DNA of 64,000 bases from Streptococcus sp. VT 162. Its GTDB lineage: Bacteria; Bacillota; Bacilli; Lactobacillales; Streptococcaceae. Below are positions 58,440 through 64,000 of the stretch, piece by piece (position 1 is the stretch's first letter; each line of letters begins with the position of its first letter). The translations under genes were made by a program, and so were the position numbers. The stretch lies in the NCBI GenBank assembly GCA_000688775.2, contig CP007628.2, forward strand, positions 992,001-1,056,000. The letters run 5' to 3'. The notes beneath the pieces are model-generated. The model was not told the origin of the DNA and searched no databases. It saw only the letters and a program-made list of their open reading frames with translations.

Positions 58440-59462
58440 CTACACTTCCCACTTAAATACTGTTTTGAAAGCAGTATTTAGGTCTGTAGCAAAGACACGG
58501 TGAATGTCCTTGATTTCTCTCACTGGTTCTTCAACATAAAGGATATTCTTCAGACGATTTGCAAACTTTTTAACTTCCATCATTTGAATGGCCTTCTCAA
58601 AATCGACGCGTCCTGAGCGAGATGATCCTACTAATAACAATCCTTTTTCCAAAGCATCTCGTGTATTGATATTAACCTTGTATTCACTCACTCCCATCAT
58701 GAGAATCGTTCCCTGTGGACGAATATAGCGAATCAAGTCATTGATAGCTGGGCCTGTACCATCGCCACCGCAACACTCAAACCCATGATCAAAGGTCAAA
58801 TCCTCTGGGATATTATCAGTAATATAGCACTCTTTTGCAAAAGAGAAGAGCTCTAGTTTTTCCCAATGGCGACCAAAGACGATAATCTCTGCTTCTGGCA
58901 AGGTATAATTGATAATATTTGCAACAACAAAGGCCAAACTACCATCTCCGATAACAGCAATGCGCTCTCGCTTACTATGACCAAGATGCAAGAAACGATC
59001 CATGGCATGCATACCAACACTCACAAACTCAGTAATGGCTGCAACTGTGTCCTCAATGTCATTATAAGACACAACACGATCTTTTGGAAGAGAGACAAAT
59101 TCTCTCATAAAGCCATCATAACCACTTGATAGGAAGTAGGTTCCGGTCATGTAGTTCTCGTAGAACTCCTTGTCACTCTGCATAGGCGGTTGATTGGGAA
59201 TCATAACTACCTTTTGACCGACTTCATAAGTCCCAGTCGGATCTGAAATAACAGTTCCACAAGACTCATGAATCATGGCCATAGGAAGTTTATTAGCCAA
59301 TATCTTTGGATCACGCTTCCCTTGATAGTAACGTTGATCCGCATGACAAACCGCCATATAATTTGGACGAATCAGGATATGATTCTCCTGATCAATATCC
59401 TCTTCTTGATATTTTACATTGATAAACTTTGGTTTGGTCAGTTGATAAATTTGATTAATCAT
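58440..59462 (-). CDS. tarJ: ribulose-5-phosphate reductase TarJ
   Basis: A 340-residue zinc-type medium-chain dehydrogenase. MAVCHADQRYY and MIHESCGTV hold zinc ligands. It reduces ribulose-5-phosphate to ribitol-5-phosphate for teichoic acid. Start ATG 59462 (MINQIYQL) lies 4 bases after the tarI stop; the longer frame overlaps tarI. Confidence 0.92.
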   Translation of the reverse strand: MINQIYQLTKPKFINVKYQEEDIDQENHILIRPNYMAVCHADQRYYQGKRDPKILANKLPMAMIHESCGTVISDPTGTYEVGQKVVMIPNQPPMQSDKEFYENYMTGTYFLSSGYDGFMREFVSLPKDRVVSYNDIEDTVAAITEFVSVGMHAMDRFLHLGHSKRERIAVIGDGSLAFVVANIINYTLPEAEIIVFGRHWEKLELFSFAKECYITDNIPEDLTFDHGFECCGGDGTGPAINDLIRYIRPQGTILMMGVSEYKVNINTRDALEKGLLLVGSSRSGRVDFEKAIQMMEVKKFANRLKNILYVEEPVREIKDIHRVFATDLNTAFKTVFKWEV

Positions 59463-59466
59463 AGCC

Positions 59467-60174
59467 TTAGTCTTTCTCAATCATGCTTTTCGCGATTTTC
59501 AAGTCTGTCACCGTTGTGATTTTAAGGTTTGAATATTCCCCTTTAGCTAGAGCAACATCCTTTCCTTTGATAACAAAAATTTTACATGCATCCGTCAGGA
59601 TTTCCTTTTCTTGATCAGATAGGGAACCATACAAATCCATGAAATCCTTGCAACGGAATGTCTGAGGTGTTTGACCTTGATAGAGGTGAGCACGATTTGG
59701 AATATCCGTGATAAACTGACCATTTGTACTTTCAACAATGGTATCAACCGCTTCTACTACTGTGTCAACCGCATCATGATCTTGAGCAAATTTGATATTG
59801 TCCTGAATCATGCGAAGTGTGATAAAAGGACGAACAGAGTCGTGGGTAACCACGATATCTTCTGGAGTGATTGGACGATAGGCATTAATGGCTTCTATAA
59901 TCTTCTCGATACTGGTATTGCGATCAGCCCCACCTTTGGTAATGATGATGCGATCCTTGTGGAGAGAAAGATACTTGTCAACTAGGTCCTCAGCGTGTGA
60001 CACCCAGTCTCCATGAACTCCAACTACAATTTTTTCAATACTTGGTTCTAAGACGAATTTTTCAATTGTGTGGATCAAAATAGGTCGATCACCCAACTCC
60101 AAGAATTGTTTTGGTAAATTACTGATTCCCATGCGTGTGCCAGTTCCCCCGGCTAGGATTCCTGCATAGATCAT
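59467..60174 (-). CDS. tarI: ribitol-5-phosphate cytidylyltransferase TarI
   Basis: A 235-residue IspD-fold cytidylyltransferase. GGTGTRMGISNLPKQF binds CTP and VTHDSVRPF is the metal/substrate loop. It makes CDP-ribitol. It was once annotated as IspD in streptococci, which use the mevalonate route. It is first in the operon, behind two promoters (60218 and 60406 regions). Confidence 0.93.
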   Translation of the reverse strand: MIYAGILAGGTGTRMGISNLPKQFLELGDRPILIHTIEKFVLEPSIEKIVVGVHGDWVSHAEDLVDKYLSLHKDRIIITKGGADRNTSIEKIIEAINAYRPITPEDIVVTHDSVRPFITLRMIQDNIKFAQDHDAVDTVVEAVDTIVESTNGQFITDIPNRAHLYQGQTPQTFRCKDFMDLYGSLSDQEKEILTDACKIFVIKGKDVALAKGEYSNLKITTVTDLKIAKSMIEKD

Positions 60175-60217
60175 TTATATTCTCCTTTAGTTTATTCTAA
60201 AAAACTCATTACCATCT

Positions 60218-60223
60218 ATTATA
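60218..60223 (-). promoter_or_regulatory. proximal tar/lic promoter (-10, P2)
   Basis: TATAAT on the minus strand, with TTTCAT 18 bp upstream, about 45 bp before tarI. Its 17-base context is identical to the candidate rlmD -10 region at 5998-6014. Confidence 0.55.
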
Positions 60224-60405
60224 TCACAATCTGTCTCCATCATGAAAAAAAGACAGAGCGTCATTTAGTCTAATCAACACACCATTAAAGGTAAAAAGTG
60301 AACAATGTGTTACTAAATCTGGAAAGACTATAACAAATTAAGAAATAAAATTAGGTTATCCTCTATATTTTCTGCTTAACGTTCGGTTAACATAGAGTTC
60401 TCTAG

Positions 60406-60436
60406 AATATAATAGAATCCTTAAAGAAAACTTAAA
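60406..60436 (-). promoter_or_regulatory. CiaR-controlled distal tar/lic promoter (P1)
   Basis: The minus strand reads TTTAAG-TTTTC-TTTAAG (60420-60436), a perfect CiaR box, followed after 8 bp by TATATT. CiaR activation of the pneumococcal lic operon is, as I recall, established. A leader of about 225 nt with the inverted repeat TTAAC-GTTCG-GTTAA (60376-60390) follows. Confidence 0.8.
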
Positions 60437-60614
60437 TGAAATTTATTTGTTTCGCAAAGAATACCAGGTGTGCATAGTAAATTTCTTAAAAGTTGTTTAA
60501 GGGACTCATTATAAAAGTTCATATATCTAATGAATTAAACAAATAATAGACTTTTGCACCTAAAATTGATAAAATAAAAAGGAAAATAATAGAAAAAGGA
60601 AACTGTAAACCGCC
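60437..60614. other. intergenic stretch between lic promoters and ybaB
   Basis: About 180 bp of AT-rich DNA with an imperfect inverted repeat CTTAAAAGTTGTTTAAG near 60485-60501. It should hold the ybaB promoter. No gene is seen. Confidence 0.35.
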
Positions 60615-60914
60615 ATGATGAACATGCAAAACATGATGCGCCAAGCACAAAAACTTCAAAAACAAATGGAACAGAGCCAAGCAGAACTCGCTGCCATGGA
60701 ATTTGTTGGAAAATCAGCTCAGGACCTTGTCCAAGCAACCCTAACTGGAGACAAAAAAGTTGTCAGCATTGACTTCAACCCAGCAGTTGTAGATCCAGAA
60801 GATCTCGAAACCCTTTCTGACATGACTGCGCAAGCAATTAACGCAGCACTTGAACAAATTGATGAAACGACTAAGAAGAAACTAGGAGCTTTCGCTGGAA
60901 AATTGCCTTTCTAA
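60615..60914 (+). CDS. YbaB/EbfC-family nucleoid-associated protein
   Basis: A 99-residue protein. [19 protein letters not shown] begins the helical dimer arm, followed by [18 protein letters not shown]. These proteins bind DNA as dimers. In many bacteria the gene neighbours recR/dnaX, but not here. It ends before a terminator at 60920-60952. Confidence 0.93.
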   Translation: MMNMQNMMRQAQKLQKQMEQSQAELAAMEFVGKSAQDLVQATLTGDKKVVSIDFNPAVVDPEDLETLSDMTAQAINAALEQIDETTKKKLGAFAGKLPF

Positions 60915-60919
60915 TCCAC

Positions 60920-60952
60920 AAAAAAAGAGAAACATCTGTTTCTCTTTTTTTA
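60920..60952. terminator. bidirectional terminator, ybaB/GDPD
   Basis: AAAAAGAGAAA-CATCTG-TTTCTCTTTTT. Confidence 0.85.
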
Positions 60953-62716
60953 TTAGAAATCAAAGAATTCCATTGCTTTCTTTAAGAGTAATTCCGTATA
61001 TTCCGGATCGTCTTGAGCCGTTGTGACTTGTGACTGGACCATTTCAAGATCATCAGTAATCATGCCATCTGCGCCGAGACGAACTGCTTTATCAAATGCC
61101 TCCGAACCATTTACGGTCCAAACATAGAGTCTCTGATCAGTTGCCCAGAGTTTATTGACAAAGTATTCATCCAAAGTCGAGTACTCCATAGTGTAACCCG
61201 TTGCCTTGGTTCTTGGGAAGATACTGTTATAGGGGAGAATAAAGTAAACTGGAATTTCAGAATCATAAGTCAACACTTTATCAATCACATGATAGTCTAG
61301 TGATTGCATCTGATGCCCATATTTCTTGATAGTCGCTCCATACTTTTCGAGGAAATGGTCCATCATTTGCGGACTATCTTTTTTACTGGTTTTAATCTCA
61401 ATCAGCAATTTTTGGTTTAAAGCATTTGCACGCTCTAAATAGGCATCAAAGCTTGAAATCTTTGTTTGATAACCATTCTCGTAAATATCTGTATTTGTTA
61501 ATTCATCCAGAGTCAAATCTTGCGGCGTAGCATTAATACCTGTTAAATTTTTTAGGTTAGCATCGTGCATCATCACGAACTGACCGTCTTTCGTTTCCTG
61601 CACATCCATTTCGATAAGATCTGGTTTTAGTTGAGCTGTTTTTTCTAAAGACTGCACAGTATTTTGAACACCGTTTTTATTACTTACTCCTCTGTGCGAA
61701 ATCACTAAAGGTGTATTGGTATCCGGAGATTCCAGATAAACGTAGCCTTCTATGGCAAAGATGATGCTTGCACACCCCATGACACCCCATCTCATCAGAT
61801 GATCTTTCTTTCGCCTTGGCATGATCTCCAACTCCTCTCCTGTCAGGAAGGAAACAAACTTCACTAAGAAGTAAGTCAGGGTCATGTAATGGAAATTTTT
61901 AATCAAGACAAAATTAATCACACCGAGAATCAAGGATTCTTTTTGAGTGAGATTATCCATCACTGCTTGCGCAAAAAGCAAAGGAATTAATAAACCAAAG
62001 AAGAAAAGATAGGTTTTAATGATAATGAGTAAGAGATGCCAAGAGTAGAAAAGGACATTTTTCTTTGTCTTTTTGAGACTATATTTCACACTTTCTCTTA
62101 CCGTCTTTCTTTCAAAGAGAATCTTAGGAAGGGCAAACATAAATCGGACAGAGATGTAGAGAAAGATCCAAGCGGATGCTATGATCATCAGACCTACCAG
62201 CCAATGCTTACCTTCCCAATAATTCACAATAAAATCAGGAATAATAATCTTGTTGAGGTAATAGATTTTTAAAATCTTACGGATGAACGGGAAAAGCATA
62301 GCAATGTAAAAAAAGACAAAGGCCATCTTACAAAAGCTCAATCGCTTAACAAATAAAAAGCTCTGGTGAAATACTTTTCTACTGTACTCAATTAAGGTTC
62401 TCTTTTCATGATAGAGAAGGTGACGAGCCCCGATAAACAAAAGACAAATCTGGAAATAGGCAACCAGGAGATTGATTGCAATTAAGATGAGAAAGGCTAA
62501 ACTGATAAAAGGCGAGCCTTGTATAATCGCCCAAAAGTTATTGTAGGAGATAAACAAATAACCGGTTTGTCTCAGAAGGATGCCAGCAATCCATGAATTT
62601 AATGGTAGCCAGACAAACTCAACCATCATAAATATCAAGAAAAATAGAAATAAAATCTTATCTAGGTTATAGTATATCTTCCTAAAACCTAGCTTCTTAG
62701 GTTTTTCAGGTTTCAT
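60953..62716 (-). CDS. membrane glycerophosphodiester phosphodiesterase
   Basis: A 587-residue protein. An N-terminal membrane domain with about seven or eight TM helices (1-330) precedes an extracytoplasmic GDPD domain: ISHRGVSN, IEMDVQETKDG and MMHDANL are the HRG, EMD and HD catalytic motifs. It would release glycerol-3-phosphate from glycerophosphodiesters or teichoic acid-related substrates. ATG 62716 is used (AGGAG 5 bases upstream); GTG 62722 is the alternative. It follows the exonuclease gene closely. Confidence 0.88.
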   Translation of the reverse strand: MKPEKPKKLGFRKIYYNLDKILFLFFLIFMMVEFVWLPLNSWIAGILLRQTGYLFISYNNFWAIIQGSPFISLAFLILIAINLLVAYFQICLLFIGARHLLYHEKRTLIEYSRKVFHQSFLFVKRLSFCKMAFVFFYIAMLFPFIRKILKIYYLNKIIIPDFIVNYWEGKHWLVGLMIIASAWIFLYISVRFMFALPKILFERKTVRESVKYSLKKTKKNVLFYSWHLLLIIIKTYLFFFGLLIPLLFAQAVMDNLTQKESLILGVINFVLIKNFHYMTLTYFLVKFVSFLTGEELEIMPRRKKDHLMRWGVMGCASIIFAIEGYVYLESPDTNTPLVISHRGVSNKNGVQNTVQSLEKTAQLKPDLIEMDVQETKDGQFVMMHDANLKNLTGINATPQDLTLDELTNTDIYENGYQTKISSFDAYLERANALNQKLLIEIKTSKKDSPQMMDHFLEKYGATIKKYGHQMQSLDYHVIDKVLTYDSEIPVYFILPYNSIFPRTKATGYTMEYSTLDEYFVNKLWATDQRLYVWTVNGSEAFDKAVRLGADGMITDDLEMVQSQVTTAQDDPEYTELLLKKAMEFFDF

Positions 62717-62724
62717 AGGCACTC

Positions 62725-63318
62725 CTAGTCTAAAAATTGGGATAAATCTAAGCCACCGAAAGGATTATTCATCGAAAAACTACTCTGGTCTTCTATTAAT
62801 AGCTTTCCTTCATCCGATTCCAAAAAGGCTTCGTAAACACGCGCCGTCATGCGGGCATCCTCTAAACTGTTATGAGACTTCCCATGAAAGCCTAAAAAAT
62901 TTGCAACAGTTTGTAATTTAAGATTGGCTATGCCGTGTAGGTCAGAACTACGGCGTTCAAAAGCCTCATCATATAGGTCGACCTTATACTGGTCACGATA
63001 ATCAATACCATGCTCCAAAAGAATAGGCAAATCACTCTTAGCTGCATTGTATCCAACAATAGGTAAGTCGCCAACGAATGCTTGAAAGTCCTTTAAAACT
63101 TGTTCTACTTTTGGCGCACCTTTCAAGGTTTCAGCTGTAATTCCAGTCAAACCATTGATAAAACTCTTCAATGGTGCTGTAGTATGAACATAAGAATCAA
63201 AAGCAGCACTTTCTTGTCCATCTTGAAAGCGGACTGCCGATACTTGAATTAAATGAATAACCCCCTCGTGTTGATTGAATTCCAAATCAAAGGAGATATA
63301 ATCTCTTAATTTTTCCAT
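62725..63318 (-). CDS. 3'-5' exonuclease, DEDDh (DnaQ-like)
   Basis: A 197-residue exonuclease. FDLEFN carries the first Asp-Glu pair, NAAKSDLPIL the middle Asp, and HNSLEDARMTARVY the final His and Asp. It resembles the epsilon/PolC exonuclease domain as a free protein and may trim DNA or RNA ends. It stands just upstream of the GDPD gene. Confidence 0.88.
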   Translation of the reverse strand: MEKLRDYISFDLEFNQHEGVIHLIQVSAVRFQDGQESAAFDSYVHTTAPLKSFINGLTGITAETLKGAPKVEQVLKDFQAFVGDLPIVGYNAAKSDLPILLEHGIDYRDQYKVDLYDEAFERRSSDLHGIANLKLQTVANFLGFHGKSHNSLEDARMTARVYEAFLESDEGKLLIEDQSSFSMNNPFGGLDLSQFLD

Positions 63319-63357
63319 TATTTACCTCAATTACTACCCAAAATAAACTATAAATAA

Positions 63358-63401
63358 TAAAAGAAGCCATTAGGTTAGTGAGTAACCCAAACAGCTTCTT
63401 T
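63358..63401 (-). terminator. terminator after the rocS-like gene
   Basis: Minus strand AAAGAAGC / GGCTTCTTT outer arms with an inner GGGTTA/TAACC pair, followed by TTATT. Confidence 0.75.
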
Positions 63402-63894
63402 ATTTTCCTCCAAAAAGGCGAGCAAAAAAGCCTTTTTTGGTTGCTTGGACTTCTTCTTTTGCTTGGTCCAACTCGAGTTTCAAGGTTTCTTGATCCTTCA
63501 TCGCTTGAAGAGTTAACTGTTGCTGTTGGTCCAACTGTTTGTCCTTTTCAGCAATCTGTCGGTCTTTGATACGCATCTGTTCATCTTTTTCTGCTAACTG
63601 CTGGTCCTTGGCCTTGAGTTGCTCGTACAATCGAAGAATTTCAGCATTCTTCTCGTCGACCAAGATTTCCATCAGTTCACGTTGTTTGACATCATCACTG
63701 ACTGGTTCATCTTCAAAAATCGTTTTTTTATAGATTTCTTCTAGCTTAATCAAGCCACTTCGAGTAACTACAGTTACACCTTTGTCATTTTTTTTCGTGT
63801 CCTCTTCTGGAAGTTCTTTGACACGATTGTTGATTGCTTGACGAGATAGTCCTAAGACCTCTGCAATCTCACTGACGGTCATTTCAATACTCAT
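63400..63894 (-). CDS. rocS: RocS-like chromosome segregation regulator
   Basis: A 164-residue protein. An N-terminal helix-turn-helix (MTVSEIAEVLGLSRQAINNR, about 5-24) is followed by a long coiled coil (about 70-148) with repeats such as KDQQLAEKDEQ and KDRQIAEKDKQ. A C-terminal amphipathic helix KKGFFARLFGGK is suited to membrane contact. This layout matches pneumococcal RocS, which links chromosome segregation, capsule and ParB, as I remember. The DUF536 label is an alternative. A consensus promoter lies at 63934-63962. Confidence 0.75.
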   Translation of the reverse strand: MSIEMTVSEIAEVLGLSRQAINNRVKELPEEDTKKNDKGVTVVTRSGLIKLEEIYKKTIFEDEPVSDDVKQRELMEILVDEKNAEILRLYEQLKAKDQQLAEKDEQMRIKDRQIAEKDKQLDQQQQLTLQAMKDQETLKLELDQAKEEVQATKKGFFARLFGGK

Positions 63895-63933
63895 AATATC
63901 CTCTGAAACGTTTTCTAGCTTTTCTTTATTTAA

Positions 63934-63962
63934 ATCTTATCATAAGCTAGATAAACTGTCAA
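63934..63962 (-). promoter_or_regulatory. rocS-like gene promoter
   Basis: Minus strand TTGACA, 17 bp, TAAGAT, about 40 bp before the start. Confidence 0.8.
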
Positions 63963-64000
63963 ATTTCCGCTTAATCTAAGGCTTTTAAAAAGGCTAGTAA

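Overview
The window comes from a Streptococcus of the mitis group (S. mitis, S. oralis or a close relative of S. pneumoniae). The evidence is a choline-type teichoic acid operon (tarI-tarJ-licA-licB-licC), two polyhistidine-triad surface proteins around the zinc lipoprotein AdcAII, a PI-2 type pilus islet between hemH and pepT, CiaR boxes, a preQ1-II riboswitch before queT and a BOX-like repeat. From memory, the gene order follows pneumococcal blocks joined differently: pepT, pht, adcAII, pht and ptsI are contiguous here, whereas TIGR4 splits these markers between two regions.

Layout. 1-4.6 kb is an accessory zone downstream of rlmD (rumA). All its genes point the same way as rlmD: an SAP-domain protein, an unknown 156-residue protein, an alpha/beta hydrolase, a CPBP membrane protease, an S51 peptidase and an AAC(6')-like acetyltransferase. 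Several short pieces resembling the 3' end of rlmD lie among them, together with two truncated ADP-ribosylglycohydrolase starts. 4.6-13.5 kb is core: rlmD, a CiaR-type DUF1002 gene, and a long minus-strand run tdk-prfA-prmC-tsaC-GNAT-glyA-NA37-pvaA. 13.6-20.6 kb holds a tautomerase, mnmE, dapA/asd with an asd-motif RNA, tRNA-Thr(GGU), queT, gtrA, mscL and hemH. 20.7-27.2 kb is the pilus islet (pitA, sipA, pitB, srtG1, srtG2).

27.4-37.6 kb has pepT, the zinc/Pht locus with AdcR-type operators, and ptsI/ptsH. 38.1-43.6 kb has an inserted FrsA-like hydrolase and the class Ib ribonucleotide reductase operon with twin NrdR boxes and a 50-codon membrane ORF between nrdE and nrdF. 43.7-55.9 kb is a complete lactose/galactose regulon: lacR, lacTFEG for lactose uptake and cleavage, lacABCD for the tagatose-6-phosphate route, lacX, and a galactitol-type PTS. 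56-60.4 kb is the lic1/tar operon for CDP-ribitol and CDP-choline. The end carries YbaB, a membrane GDPD, a DEDDh exonuclease and a RocS-like chromosome segregation protein.

The most unusual structure is the rlmD-proximal array of mini-cassettes separated by alternative rlmD-like 3' ends. No recombinase gene is visible in it.
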